NCBI GenBank assembly: GCA_023426145.1
Contig: JAFABG010000031.1
Span: 173,951 to 237,950 of the forward strand
DNA from: Bacteroidota bacterium
GTDB taxonomy: Bacteria; Bacteroidota; Bacteroidia; Bacteroidales; Bacteroidaceae
DNA length: 64,000 nt
Direction of reading: 5' to 3'
In this document: positions 18,701 through 28,822 of the stretch, piece after piece
How positions within the stretch are numbered: the stretch's first letter is position 1
How the letters are laid out: every line of letters begins with the position of its first letter
Notes under the pieces: generated by a model
The model's database searches: none
What the model was told of the DNA's origin: nothing
The model's input: the letters and a program-made list of their open reading frames with translations, nothing else
Program-made: the position numbers and the translations under genes

Positions 18701-21700
18701 TTAGAATTTAAGATTTGCACCAAAGAGGAGGGTACGTGGACGAGGGTAGTAACCTACGTCGACACCTGATGCCCAACCCATTCCGTTGTCTCCTTCAGGA
18801 CCATAACCAACTTCAGGATCCATGCCGTTATACTTAGTGAAGGTGAAAGCATTCTGTACCTGTACATACAGACGTGCTTGACTAATGGCTTTACATTTGA
18901 ATAATTTTGCAAAGTCATAACCGATAGTTATGTTACTGATACGCATATAATCACCGTCATGAACGTAAAGATCACTGAATTGCCAGTTGATGTTTTGCTC
19001 TGTCACGCGAGGGATACGATTGGAAGTTCCTTCGCCGGTCCATCGTTCTAGAATCGCTGTAGTGTAGTTGGCATATTTATTTGTATGTCCGCGGTAGGAT
19101 TGTACGATCTCTTGTCCGATTGCTCCATTGGCGGTGATGGAAAAGTCTAGCCCCTTATAATCGAAGCCTAAATTAAAACCGAAGGTAAAGTCGGGCATAC
19201 CATTTCCTAGATCCACTTTGTCCTTTTCATCAATTACGCCGTTGTGGTCTACGTCCAAGTATTTTACATCCCCCGGTTTTACATCGTTCTGAAGGATACC
19301 GTTACCTGCTGATATCCAATCGTTAATTTCTTTCTCGTTTTGGAAAATTCCTGTGGTTTTATATCCCCAGAAATAGCCTATTGGCTTTCCATTTTCAGCT
19401 CGATAGAATTCGGGTGTATTATCGTATAGTTGGTTTGTTGAACCATGAATAATACCATCTTCAGTCGGTATTTCTCCTACCTTGTTTTTATTATATGCAC
19501 CGTTGATTCCAAAATTGTATCGAAAATCTTTGTTGATTTTATCGTTCCATGTCAAAGCGACTTCCACACCTGTGTTTTTGACGCTACCCCCATTGACGTA
19601 GGGTGCCCCAGCACCTGCGGTAGCTAGAATTGGAGCTTCCACTAACCAATCTTTGGTGTTTTTAGTATAGAAATCGAAGTTAAAGCTTAAGCGGCTTTGA
19701 AATAAATAAGCATCTAAACCGATATTCGTTTGCTCAGAAGTTTCCCATTTTAAATTAGGATTGGCAAGGCGGCTTGGAAAAGCTCCCCAATTGGTAGCTA
19801 GTTGGCTAGCAGCTCCTGCATCGTCAAATCCTGTTCCAAATAAATAATGTGTATTGGTGTTTTTAATGGGTGCCAGATATTGGTAGTTCTTTATATTTTG
19901 GTTACCTACTTGCCCCCAACTGGCGCGAAGTTTCAGGTAGTAAAGCCAACTCTGAGTGCTTTTCATGAATGCTTCATTTGAAATAGTCCAACCGGCAGAA
20001 ATAGAAGGGAATTTGCCAAATCGGTGTCCACTGGCAAATTTGGAGGAACCATCTGAACGAATCGTTGCATTAATCATGTATGTTTCTTTCCAGTTCCATC
20101 CTAAACGGCTGAAATAGGAAACACTGCGTCCGTTATCGTGAGGGTTACCGTTAGCGCTAAGCCCATCTGCCGAAGAGGCAGCTGTTCCATTATTTACATA
20201 CGCATGACTCCAATTATCAAAACCTTCCTTTAAATCTGCATTGCCAGAGCCAATGTAGGTACCTTCATATCGATAGGATTCCATACCTACCAAAAAGTTG
20301 AATGAATGTTTATTGATCTTCCAGTCATAGGTGGCTGTATTTGTCCAAGTCATACCCAATGAATGATTGGCATTTTGCGATACTGTAGTTTTGGAATGAC
20401 TCGTATCATAGACTGAGAATTTATCAATTGGTGAGAAGCTTCGGTACTCAGTTGAGCCATAAACTAGTCCGAATACTGTACGGATTTTTAAATTATTGAT
20501 GGGCTGCAACTCTGCATAAATATTTCCATTGAATGTGGCATTTTTATTCTCATTATTATTATATCTCATCATTGATCCATAGGGATTGCCATCGCCTTTG
20601 GCCCAATCGCTCTTTTCAGTGTTATTGTATTCGGAATAAGGGTTGTTATCACTATATATAGGAGAAATAGGAGAAGTCCCGAAGGCTCCTCTTAATGTGT
20701 TGTTGTACTGATTTCCTACACCAATACCATTATTATTCTTATATACAAAACTAACTTGTTCGCCAACTTTTAGCAAATCTTTGTAGAGCTTGTGATCTGA
20801 ATTGATGCGGAAATTGTAACGTTGGTAATTGGATACATCTGCCCCTCCTACGACACCTTCTTGGTTCATATACCCTAAAGATAATGCATAAGTGGATGTG
20901 CTTGAACCGCCTGTTATTCCTAATGTATAACTTTCGGTTTTCGCGTCATTTTTAAACATACTATTTACCCAGTCTGTGTTATAAATGTTGCCATTGTTGT
21001 CGTGAATAGCTTGTATGTTTGCCCAATCATATACTGCACCGCCGCTATTTAGCGATTGCTCATCCATTATGGTCATATACTGTTCGGAGTTCAGCATTTT
21101 TGCTTTGCGAGCAATATTTTGTATCCCATAATATGCGTCGAAAGAGACAACAGCTTTGCCTTCTCTTCCAGCTTTGGTTGTGATAAGGACTACACCATTA
21201 GCTGATTGAGCACCATAGATGGCTGCTGATGCAGCATCTTTTAAAATATCAATGCTAGCGATGTCAGCAGGGTTTAGGGTGGTAATATCGCCACCTACAC
21301 CATCAATAAGGTATAAAGGTTGTGAGTTACCTACGGTACCCAAACCGCGAATGGTTACTTTCATATCTGCACCGGGTTGTCCTGATGTTGAGGTTATATT
21401 TACACCTGGGCTTTGTCCTTGCATAGCTTGCAAGGGGTTGTTGGTGTTAAGTTTAGCAATGTTATCCCCTTTGACTTGAACGGTTGCACCAGTTACCAAC
21501 TTCTTTTTCTGTACACCGTAGCCCACAACAACGACTTCGTCGAGGACCTCTGTATCTTCTTTTAAAAAGACGTTGATAACGTTTGAGGTGGTTATTCTGA
21601 TCTCTTGAGGTTTGTAACCGATATAGGAGAATACAAGCGTTTGTCCTTCCTGTCCAGAGACTGAATAGTTACCGTCAATATCGGTAATACTCCCGATACT

Positions 21701-21892
21701 GGTGCCTTTCACTTGAACGCTGACACCGATTAACGGCTCATTGTCAGTGCTAGACTTCACAACTCCCTTAATTGTTTTGCTTTGAGAAGGGTTAGCCTGA
21801 AGGCTATAGATTGCGGATGCCAAACAGAATAGCACCAAGGCAATGCGGCATAAATGCAAATTTATGCCCTTTTCCATAAATGTTTTTCTCAT
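18701..21892 (-). CDS. susC: SusC/RagA family TonB-dependent outer-membrane transporter
   Basis: A 1063-residue protein. After the signal peptide (near residue 34) comes a carboxypeptidase-regulatory-like domain (IKGVVKSSTDNEPLIGVSV), then a TonB-box region (DEVVVVGYGVQKK), the plug (LQAMQGQSPGVNI) and a large barrel ending YYPRPRTLLFGANLKF. SusC imports oligosaccharides using TonB-ExbBD energy. It is the second gene of the PUL, 91 bp downstream of the GH5 gene and 8 bp upstream of susD. The 91-bp gap could hold a secondary promoter, but none is clear. Confidence 0.97.
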   Translation of the reverse strand: MRKTFMEKGINLHLCRIALVLFCLASAIYSLQANPSQSKTIKGVVKSSTDNEPLIGVSVQVKGTSIGSITDIDGNYSVSGQEGQTLVFSYIGYKPQEIRITTSNVINVFLKEDTEVLDEVVVVGYGVQKKKLVTGATVQVKGDNIAKLNTNNPLQAMQGQSPGVNITSTSGQPGADMKVTIRGLGTVGNSQPLYLIDGVGGDITTLNPADIASIDILKDAASAAIYGAQSANGVVLITTKAGREGKAVVSFDAYYGIQNIARKAKMLNSEQYMTIMDEQSLNSGGAVYDWANIQAIHDNNGNIYNTDWVNSMFKNDAKTESYTLGITGGSSTSTYALSLGYMNQEGVVGGADVSNYQRYNFRINSDHKLYKDLLKVGEQVSFVYKNNNGIGVGNQYNNTLRGAFGTSPISPIYSDNNPYSEYNNTEKSDWAKGDGNPYGSMMRYNNNENKNATFNGNIYAELQPINNLKIRTVFGLVYGSTEYRSFSPIDKFSVYDTSHSKTTVSQNANHSLGMTWTNTATYDWKINKHSFNFLVGMESYRYEGTYIGSGNADLKEGFDNWSHAYVNNGTAASSADGLSANGNPHDNGRSVSYFSRLGWNWKETYMINATIRSDGSSKFASGHRFGKFPSISAGWTISNEAFMKSTQSWLYYLKLRASWGQVGNQNIKNYQYLAPIKNTNTHYLFGTGFDDAGAASQLATNWGAFPSRLANPNLKWETSEQTNIGLDAYLFQSRLSFNFDFYTKNTKDWLVEAPILATAGAGAPYVNGGSVKNTGVEVALTWNDKINKDFRYNFGINGAYNKNKVGEIPTEDGIIHGSTNQLYDNTPEFYRAENGKPIGYFWGYKTTGIFQNEKEINDWISAGNGILQNDVKPGDVKYLDVDHNGVIDEKDKVDLGNGMPDFTFGFNLGFDYKGLDFSITANGAIGQEIVQSYRGHTNKYANYTTAILERWTGEGTSNRIPRVTEQNINWQFSDLYVHDGDYMRISNITIGYDFAKLFKCKAISQARLYVQVQNAFTFTKYNGMDPEVGYGPEGDNGMGWASGVDVGYYPRPRTLLFGANLKF

Positions 21893-21983
21893 CGTAGTTT
21901 AATGGTTAATATTTAAAGATTTAATTGTGTCCTTTATAGTTTTACAAAGAGGTTATAGATTTAAGCTGTGTTTACGAGAAACT

Positions 21984-23792
21984 TTACTGTGGCGCATTGT
22001 CATATACTGTCTGTAAGGTATAAGACGCATCTTCAGTGAAAATTGCTTTTTTCATAATCTCTACGATGTCTTTGGCATTGTTTAGGTAAGCACCAGTGGA
22101 ATGATTGAATAAACCAGATGTTTCACTTGCTGCTCCACTACCTCCATTGTCCCAATAGAAAGGGGTTAAACCGTAAGTCTTGGCTGCCTTACAAATATAT
22201 TCCAAATAGTATTTACGGAAGTTTTCTGCACGAGTGTCAGCTCGGTGCACATTACCCATTTCACCAACATAAACCGGAATGTTTTTATCGATATATTCCT
22301 TTTTCAATTTTCCAAATACTTCCTTAACATATTCCTCATCTCCCCAAGAATCTTTTTTATCGGCTGCTGCAGTATGTCCCCATTCCGAGTATTTGGCTCC
22401 AAGCGTATAATCTGTAGGTGCATAATAGTGTACAGAAATGAGTAACCGATTGGCAACTTTATCCGATGGTATTTTCAAACTACCATCAACAGCATAATCA
22501 GGGTTAGCACTATAGCTAGGAATGCCTAAAAAACGATTGTCGTTCTTCCCACCTACAGCACGGACAGCATTTACAAATGTTTGATTCCATTCGTTGAGTA
22601 CGGCATATTGTTTGCCACCGTCGGTTCGGTTTGCTCCCCATCCCCATTGTCCATCATGAATTTCATTCATTGATTCGAATAAGAGGAAGGTGCCTTTCTC
22701 TTTGAAACGTTCGGCTATTTGTGTCCAGACAGCACTGAGCTCTGTTTTGATCTCAGCATTCACTGTGGCGTTGAGGGCTGCATTTTTGATGTCAAGCCAA
22801 TAATTACTGTCGGCTCCATCGTGGTGTATATTGATAATCGCTTTCAAACCCGCATTTTCTGCGTAGCTCACAACTTCTGCCACCCGATCCATCCAGCTTT
22901 TTTCAATTGTATAGGTAGGCCCGGCACCAATGTGCCCCATCCAAGTTACGGGAATTCTAACAGCTGTGATGCCAGCTTCGGCTAATTTATCAAATAATAC
23001 TTGAGTCGTTTTCTGATTGCCCCATGAGGTTTCATTGGCAACTCCATTGATGTGTGAGTCTAGCTGATTGCCTAAATTCCAACCTAGTCCAAGCTCTTTA
23101 GCCACTGTCCAGGCATCTCCTCCTTCTAGTTCACCAGAACCTCCGGCAAGTTGGCTGATGGTTACTGTTTCGTTCAAACTTCCAAGTGTAAATGTCACAG
23201 TGCCCGTCCGTGCTGCGCTTCTGTTGGATGAGATGGAAAGGGTTACTGTTTGTTCTTCCATTGCGGATCGTGTATCGGAACTTTCTGTGATCCAACTGTC
23301 ATTACTGGTGATTTTCACCACTCCATTGGTGGTGAGTTTAACTTGAATAGTACCTCCTCCGGCTGGAATATCCTTGAATTCAGAAGTTGCAACGATTAAA
23401 CCGTCAGTAGCTGTTTGCTTCACTTGTACTTCTTTACTCAATTCACCACTGATTATTGTTATTGTTGCGGTGCGTTCCTGAGTTTCGGTGTTTTGCAGAA
23501 CAGTCACTTCAATAGGGGTGACCATCATCGTTGTTGTAAGTGTTCCTGCGCTGACTGAACACCAAGTTGGATCACTACTTTTAACCTCCACAGCTCTTGT
23601 CGATTGTATCGAGAATTTTTGTGAGCCTCCGTTACTTTGAAAGGTTATACCTCCTTCAATTATATTTGTAGGAATTGTGATTTCGGGAGCGACATATTCT
23701 TCATCGTTATTCGAGCAGGAAACGCAAGAGAAAAGTAACGCTGTCAATAACAGCACTGCATAAGGCTTTAATTGTTTTGACAAATTCTTCAT
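21984..23792 (-). CDS. GH5 family endo-glycanase lipoprotein with two BACON domains
   Basis: A 602-residue lipoprotein (lipobox cysteine 23 or 26, then SNNDEE). Two BACON domains lie at about 45-127 and 130-217, each ending in a VKQTA or ISQLAG strand. Residues about 225-590 are a GH5 TIM barrel: GWNLGNQLD, the NIHHDG histidines, FESMNEIHDG with acid/base Glu377, and VYVGEMGN with nucleophile Glu511. GH5 enzymes retain configuration and cut beta-1,4 glucans, xyloglucan or mannans. The GWNLGN and ETSWGN pattern is closest to endoglucanase or xyloglucanase types, but the subfamily cannot be settled here. It is the first gene of the PUL, so it probably makes the first surface cut. Confidence 0.92.
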   Translation of the reverse strand: MKNLSKQLKPYAVLLLTALLFSCVSCSNNDEEYVAPEITIPTNIIEGGITFQSNGGSQKFSIQSTRAVEVKSSDPTWCSVSAGTLTTTMMVTPIEVTVLQNTETQERTATITIISGELSKEVQVKQTATDGLIVATSEFKDIPAGGGTIQVKLTTNGVVKITSNDSWITESSDTRSAMEEQTVTLSISSNRSAARTGTVTFTLGSLNETVTISQLAGGSGELEGGDAWTVAKELGLGWNLGNQLDSHINGVANETSWGNQKTTQVLFDKLAEAGITAVRIPVTWMGHIGAGPTYTIEKSWMDRVAEVVSYAENAGLKAIINIHHDGADSNYWLDIKNAALNATVNAEIKTELSAVWTQIAERFKEKGTFLLFESMNEIHDGQWGWGANRTDGGKQYAVLNEWNQTFVNAVRAVGGKNDNRFLGIPSYSANPDYAVDGSLKIPSDKVANRLLISVHYYAPTDYTLGAKYSEWGHTAAADKKDSWGDEEYVKEVFGKLKKEYIDKNIPVYVGEMGNVHRADTRAENFRKYYLEYICKAAKTYGLTPFYWDNGGSGAASETSGLFNHSTGAYLNNAKDIVEIMKKAIFTEDASYTLQTVYDNAPQ

Positions 23793-24023
23793 AGTATTTT
23801 TTGTGCATTAAAATTAGGGTTAAATCAACGAAAGCAAAAGTAGTGGTAAAGTGGGAAATGGTGCAGCTATCATGTTGCATGGAACGGTATCGTTTGTTAT
23901 CGAATAGGGTTGAAAAGTAATAATTGAATGACATAGATCTATGTCTGGCTTGGGCAAGGGGATGTGTTTGTAGCTTTGTAGGTAATAAAAAAGAGAGCAA
24001 GTCAATAGACATGCTCTCTTTTG

Positions 24024-24097
24024 CTCTTCCTCTTGGACTTGAACCAAGGACCCTCTGATTAACAGTCAGATGCTCTAACCGACTGAGCTAAGGAAGA
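24024..24097 (-). tRNA. tRNA-Asn (GTT)
   Basis: A 74-nt cloverleaf on the minus strand: acceptor TCTTCCT with AGGAAGA, D arm GCTCAGTCGGTTAGAGC, anticodon stem CTGAC around a loop with GTT, and T loop TTCAAGT. CCA is not encoded. It is identical to the copy at 24122-24195. Confidence 0.95.
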
Positions 24098-24121
24098 ATT
24101 TTGCAATTTAAGACTTTTTAG

Positions 24122-24195
24122 CTCTTCCTCTTGGACTTGAACCAAGGACCCTCTGATTAACAGTCAGATGCTCTAACCGACTGAGCTAAGGAAGA
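24122..24195 (-). tRNA. tRNA-Asn (GTT), second copy
   Basis: Identical 74-nt tRNA-Asn, 24 bp upstream of the first copy on the minus strand. The pair is a tandem duplication and is probably co-transcribed. Confidence 0.95.
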
Positions 24196-24272
24196 ATGTT
24201 TTTCTCAATTGCGATGCAAAAGTAGTAGGTTTTTTTGAAATATGCAATATCTTTGCAAAAAAAATATCTGAA

Positions 24273-25262
24273 ATGGACAAAATAATAGGATTGGGCAACG
24301 CCCTAGTAGACGTACTTGCAACCCTGAAAGATGATACGCTTTTGGATGAAATGGGATTACCCAAGGGAAGCATGCAACTTATTGATGATGCTAAGTTACA
24401 GCATATTAACTCTGAATTTTCTCGTATGAATACGCATATGGCAACAGGTGGATCAGCAGGAAATGCGATACTTGGACTAGCTTGTTTGGGGGCTTCAACT
24501 GGTTTTATCGGGAAAGTAGGTAATGATCAATTTGGTGAATTTTTTAGGGGAAATCTGAAAAAAAATAAGATAGAAGACAAATTACTGACTTCCGAATACC
24601 TTCCTTCAGGAGTAGCATCTACATTTATTTCTCCGGATGGTGAACGTACTTTCGGTACCTATTTAGGGGCAGCGGCTTCTTTGAAAGCAGAAGATTTGAC
24701 CTTAGATATGTTTAAAGGATATGCCTACTTATTTATAGAAGGCTATTTGGTTCAAGATCATGAGATGATCCTTCATGCTATAGAGTTGGCTAAAGAAGCC
24801 GGACTGCAGATTTGCTTAGACTTAGCCAGCTATAATATAGTAGCTAGCGATATGGAATTCTTTTCTTTGCTAGTAAATAAATATGTGGATATTGTTTTTG
24901 CTAACGAAGAAGAAGCTGCAGCGTTTACTGGAAAAGCTCCTGAGGAAGCTCTAGAGATTATTGCAAAAAAATGCAGCATTGCCATTGTAAAGGTTGGGGC
25001 AGATGGCTCTTATATACGTAAAGGAACTGAGGAAATTAAAGTACCTGCTATCTCTGTTTCACAAGTGAAAGATACAACTGGTGCAGGCGATTATTTTGCA
25101 GCGGGTTTTCTTTATGGACTAACTTGTGGATATTCCCTTGAAAAGTGTGCTAAAATAGGTTCTATTCTTTCAGGAAATGTTATTCAGGTGATCGGTACAA
25201 CTATCTCAACGGAGTGTTGGGATGAAATTAAGTTAAATATTAACAAGGTTCTAGCTGACTAA
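24273..25262 (+). CDS. PfkB family carbohydrate kinase, adenosine-kinase-like
   Basis: A 329-residue ribokinase-fold enzyme. The N-terminal GLGNALVDVLA and the MATGGSAGNA segment near residue 60 form the sugar-binding side. DTTGAGDYFAAGF at 267-279 is the PfkB signature with catalytic Asp273. The order of motifs and the GGSAGN element resemble the adenosine kinase group (ATP plus adenosine to AMP). That would fit with AhcY 3.5 kb away, which releases adenosine, but ribokinase or fructokinase activity cannot be excluded. A -7 TATCTTTG at 24248-24255 precedes it. The S41 protease gene follows 44 bp downstream. Confidence 0.85.
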   Translation: MDKIIGLGNALVDVLATLKDDTLLDEMGLPKGSMQLIDDAKLQHINSEFSRMNTHMATGGSAGNAILGLACLGASTGFIGKVGNDQFGEFFRGNLKKNKIEDKLLTSEYLPSGVASTFISPDGERTFGTYLGAAASLKAEDLTLDMFKGYAYLFIEGYLVQDHEMILHAIELAKEAGLQICLDLASYNIVASDMEFFSLLVNKYVDIVFANEEEAAAFTGKAPEEALEIIAKKCSIAIVKVGADGSYIRKGTEEIKVPAISVSQVKDTTGAGDYFAAGFLYGLTCGYSLEKCAKIGSILSGNVIQVIGTTISTECWDEIKLNINKVLAD

Positions 25263-25306
25263 TCCAACTTTGAGTTATTTTTACGTCTCATTTTAATGGA
25301 AGATAT

Positions 25307-27004
25307 ATGAAAAAAATGCTAAATAAGCGAGTAGCTCTTGGTTTAGTGGCTATAGCTACTGTAGTAGCTTTCTTTAGTTTTAAGAATGGAGACGACCGCA
25401 GTTTCCAGATCGCTAAGAATTTGGATACTTTTAACGCGATTGTGAAAGAGTTGGATATGTTCTATGTGGATACTATTGATGCGAATAAGACTATTCGTGA
25501 AGGCATCGATAATATGCTTTACTCTTTGGACCCTTACACGGTATATTATCCCGAGGAGGATCAGAGTGAATTAGAACAGATGGTAAAAGGTACCTTTGGT
25601 GGTATTGGCTCTTTAATTACTTATAACACAAAACTTAAGCGTTCTGTGATTGCCGAACCTTTTGAGGGAACCCCTGCTGCAAAAGCAGGTTTAAAAGCCG
25701 GAGATATTCTAATAGAGATTGACGGAGAAGATTTGGCAGGGAAAGATAATTCTGTAGTAAGTCAAATGCTTCGAGGGCAGGCTGGTACTAGCTTTAAAAT
25801 AAAAGTTGATCGTCCTAATGATAAAGGAGGGCAGACTCCAATGGAATTTACCCTTGTGCGTGAGTCTATTCAGACGCCTCCTATTCCTTATTCTACAGTA
25901 ATGGATCATAATGTAGGATACATCAATCTTAGTACATTCTCTGGGACTCCATCTAAGGATTTTAAAAAGGCTTTCCTTGATCTGAAGAAGCAAGGGGCTA
26001 CTTCCTTGGTTATTGATCTTAGAGGAAACGGTGGTGGTTTACTTGATGAGGCTGTGGAAATAGCGAATTATTTCTTGCCTCGAGGTAAAGTTATTGTGAC
26101 CACTAAAGGAAAGATTAAGCAAGCAAGCAACACTTATAAGACTTTGCGAGAACCTTTGGATTTAAATATCCCAATCGCAGTCTTAGTGAATAGTGGAACG
26201 GCCTCTGCTTCAGAAATATTATCGGGCTCTTTGCAAGATCTTGATCGTGCGGTAGTTGTTGGTAGTCGAACCTTTGGCAAGGGACTTGTGCAGGTTCCTC
26301 GATCTTTACCTTATGGCGGCATGATGAAAGTGACTACTTCTAAATATTATATTCCTAGTGGTCGCTGTGTGCAGGCTATTGATTACAAGCACCGTAATGA
26401 AGATGGAAGTGTGGGTACAATACCCGATAGCCTTACTAAGGTGTTTTATACTGCAGCCGGACGTGAAGTACGTGACGGTGGAGGAGTGATGCCGGATGTA
26501 GCTGTTAAGCAAGAGAAATTACCCAATATTTTGTATTATTTGATGAGAGATAACCTCATATTTGATTATGCAACTCAATATTGTTTGAAGCATCCTTCTA
26601 TTGTGGCTCCTGAAAAGTTTGAAATAACCGATGCGAATTATAATGATTTTAAGGCCTTGGTTAAGAAAGCTGACTTTAAGTATGATCAACAAAGTGAGAA
26701 GATCCTTAAAACACTAAAGGAAGCAGCAGAGTTTGAAGGGTATCTAACCGATGCTTCGGCAGAGTTTAAGGCTTTAGAGAAGAAGCTGAATCATAATCTT
26801 GATCGTGATTTGGACTATTTTTCCAAAGATATTAGAAAAATGGTTGCTACTGAAATAATCAAACGGTACTATTACCAAAAGGGGGGTATTATTGAGCAGT
26901 TGAAAGATGATGACGATTTAGCAGCAGCTATTAAGGTTTTAAATGATCCAGTGAAATACAAAGAAATGCTAAGTGTCTCTGCTAGTAAAGAAGAAAAGAA
27001 ATAA
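25307..27004 (+). CDS. S41 family C-terminal processing peptidase
   Basis: A 565-residue protein with an N-terminal membrane or signal segment (about 8-24). A PDZ domain lies at about 95-185 (FGGIGSLI, AGDILIEIDG), followed by the tail-specific protease core. The catalytic dyad is Ser300 in NSGTASASEI and Lys325 in TFGKGLVQV, spaced 25 residues apart as in Prc/CtpA. It would cut periplasmic proteins at their C-termini. The last roughly 150 residues form a helical tail, common in Bacteroidetes members. It ends at a strong terminator shared with the convergent histidine kinase gene. Confidence 0.93.
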   Translation: MKKMLNKRVALGLVAIATVVAFFSFKNGDDRSFQIAKNLDTFNAIVKELDMFYVDTIDANKTIREGIDNMLYSLDPYTVYYPEEDQSELEQMVKGTFGGIGSLITYNTKLKRSVIAEPFEGTPAAKAGLKAGDILIEIDGEDLAGKDNSVVSQMLRGQAGTSFKIKVDRPNDKGGQTPMEFTLVRESIQTPPIPYSTVMDHNVGYINLSTFSGTPSKDFKKAFLDLKKQGATSLVIDLRGNGGGLLDEAVEIANYFLPRGKVIVTTKGKIKQASNTYKTLREPLDLNIPIAVLVNSGTASASEILSGSLQDLDRAVVVGSRTFGKGLVQVPRSLPYGGMMKVTTSKYYIPSGRCVQAIDYKHRNEDGSVGTIPDSLTKVFYTAAGREVRDGGGVMPDVAVKQEKLPNILYYLMRDNLIFDYATQYCLKHPSIVAPEKFEITDANYNDFKALVKKADFKYDQQSEKILKTLKEAAEFEGYLTDASAEFKALEKKLNHNLDRDLDYFSKDIRKMVATEIIKRYYYQKGGIIEQLKDDDDLAAAIKVLNDPVKYKEMLSVSASKEEKK

Positions 27005-27020
27005 TATATATAAAGTAGTA

Positions 27021-27064
27021 AAAAAAGCGGTGAGTATCGTTAAAGATGCTCACCGCTTTTTTGT
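27021..27064. terminator. Bidirectional terminator
   Basis: AAAAGCGGTGAG pairs with CTCACCGCTTTT around a short loop, with T runs on both strands. It separates the S41 protease and histidine kinase genes. Confidence 0.85.
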
Positions 27065-27067
27065 TTA

Positions 27068-28642
27068 TCATTTATTTTCTGCCAAAGGAAGAGTGAAGAA
27101 GAAGGTTGTTCCTTTATTCTCCTTTGATGAAACACGGATGTGCCCACCCATTTTCTTTACTAACATTTTGCAAATAGTGAGTCCTAAACCTGTACCTTGA
27201 ACAAAGTCGTTTATTTTACCGAAACGCTGAAAGATGGTAGCTACCCTTTCGGTAGGAATGCCGATGCCGGTATCCTTAACGTAAACTTCCACAAAGTCTT
27301 TTTGGGTAGAAAAGCCAAAATGAATTTCTCCTTGAGAGGTGAACTTAGTAGCATTGCTAAGTAAATTGCTTAAGATTTGCATGGTACGATTCCAATCACC
27401 AGAAGCAAACGTTTTAGAGTCTCCTCCGTCTAAAATCAATTTCACGCCAGAACGTGTCTTGTGGCAATATTGTTGCTCCAATTGGAGGCAAATGTCTAAT
27501 AATTTAAATGGCTGAATATTAAATTCAATAGTGTCTGCTTCAAGTCCTGATAAATCTAAGATATCATTGAATAAATTTAGTAATAATTCGGAGTTCTTTT
27601 CTATGATTTCTGCATATTGGCTCTTTTCTATAGGGTCATTGATGTTGGCTAGCAGTTTAGAAAAACCGACAATGGCATTGAGTGGCGTGCGGATCTCATG
27701 ACTCATGTTGGCCAAAAAGGCTGATTTCAAACGATCAGCTTCTTCGGCTTTGATGCGGGCCGCATTCAGCTCTTTTTCAGTTTTCTTTATTTCGGTAATA
27801 TCCCAAGAAATACCTATGATGTATGGGTGCCCGCTATTTGAAGGAACAAGGCGCTTCATAGTCGTTATTGTTCGTATCTCTCCAGAGGCTGCCATGTATT
27901 CTTCGAAATAGTCCAGCTTACCTTCTTGGATGACTTTTATGTCGTCAAGATGAAACCTTTCCATATCTTCTGTGCGTTTGAATATCTCAAAGTCATTTCG
28001 GCCAATGGCTTGTTCCATAGGAATTCCCGAATATTCTGCGAAAGTTTTGTTCCAATATAGATATTTGAAGTCGTTGCCGGAGTCTTTGATAAAGAGATAT
28101 ACGGGAACATTGTTGACGATAGCCTCCATCAAAGAGTTGAGCCGCATAATTTCGTCTTGTTGTTCCGCATTGGTTTGCTCAACTTTCCAGAGTTGAGAAA
28201 CATCTCGGCACATGCACAATAAATATTCCTTGTCAAGTACAGATAGCCAATGCTCGTAATGGTGAGAAATGCCATTCTTTATCATTGAATATCGGTCTAC
28301 AGAACTTTTGCCCGAATTGAAAACCTTTTCCATATTGCGGCGTATGACTTTGTAGGTTTCTTCAGGTACGAAGTCTTTGATGTTAGATTGTGGTTTGTTT
28401 TCTGTGGCGGCTCTTTTTACGAAATTGACAGCAGATGAAGAAAGCAGTTCAACAATATTAGCATCGTGATCAAGAATGGCAAGCATATCAGGCAAGCTGC
28501 TTAGTATGCGATTGAAGTATTTGCTGCGTAGTTTTTTAGAAGTATCAACAACAGAATCTGTAGGGGATTGTTCAATTTTCTTTTCTAGGTGTTGAATGAT
28601 TTCTAGCAGTTCTTCTTTTGTTTTGTCACTGTAGTCTTCCAT
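27068..28642 (-). CDS. PAS-domain sensor histidine kinase
   Basis: A 524-residue protein with no signal peptide or membrane segment, so it is probably cytoplasmic. A coiled-coil-like start (about 8-25) is followed by two PAS domains (about 45-150 and 170-285), a HisKA domain with phospho-acceptor His315 in SHEIRTPLNAI, and a HATPase domain with the N box (ILSNLLSNATKF), G1 (DTGIGI) and G2 (GTGLGLTICK). It lacks a receiver domain and no response regulator lies beside it, so it is an orphan kinase. The PAS domains could sense redox state, a ligand or a partner; the signal is unknown. Confidence 0.92.
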   Translation of the reverse strand: MEDYSDKTKEELLEIIQHLEKKIEQSPTDSVVDTSKKLRSKYFNRILSSLPDMLAILDHDANIVELLSSSAVNFVKRAATENKPQSNIKDFVPEETYKVIRRNMEKVFNSGKSSVDRYSMIKNGISHHYEHWLSVLDKEYLLCMCRDVSQLWKVEQTNAEQQDEIMRLNSLMEAIVNNVPVYLFIKDSGNDFKYLYWNKTFAEYSGIPMEQAIGRNDFEIFKRTEDMERFHLDDIKVIQEGKLDYFEEYMAASGEIRTITTMKRLVPSNSGHPYIIGISWDITEIKKTEKELNAARIKAEEADRLKSAFLANMSHEIRTPLNAIVGFSKLLANINDPIEKSQYAEIIEKNSELLLNLFNDILDLSGLEADTIEFNIQPFKLLDICLQLEQQYCHKTRSGVKLILDGGDSKTFASGDWNRTMQILSNLLSNATKFTSQGEIHFGFSTQKDFVEVYVKDTGIGIPTERVATIFQRFGKINDFVQGTGLGLTICKMLVKKMGGHIRVSSKENKGTTFFFTLPLAENK

Positions 28643-28760
28643 AGAATAATAATAATAGTTTTATGGTTGCAGAAAACAAATTCTTATTGCAAATATAAAA
28701 ACTAAATCTTAATAGTAAACTATCTTTCAAGTTATTATAATATAAAAAAGCAGTGTAGCT

Positions 28761-28792
28761 TTTGTCCTACTAATCAGAATGTTTTATCTTTG
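28761..28792 (+). promoter_or_regulatory. Bacteroides-type promoter of ahcY
   Basis: A -33 TTTG at 28761-28764 and a -7 TATCTTTG at 28785-28792, 20 bp apart. The leader to the ATG at 28823 is about 25 nt, leaving little room for a riboswitch. Confidence 0.7.
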
Positions 28793-28822
28793 CATCCACT
28801 TATATTTTAAATGATTTACAAT

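Noticed and set aside
17005..18723. SusD start at 18723
   Set aside because: It would overlap the susC stop and place MVQILNSNKL ahead of a signal peptide that already begins at MRNKMYKIKF.
23800..24020. Short reading frames upstream of the GH5 gene
   Set aside because: They have no homology, no initiation context and lie in the promoter region; they look like chance frames.
12300..24195. PUL as an integrated island at tRNA-Asn
   Set aside because: The 3' end of the tRNA faces the PUL, but I found no copy of the tRNA end near 12300 and no integrase in the PUL.
28643..28822. SAM or SAH riboswitch upstream of ahcY
   Set aside because: The promoter leaves a leader of only about 25 nt, which is too short.
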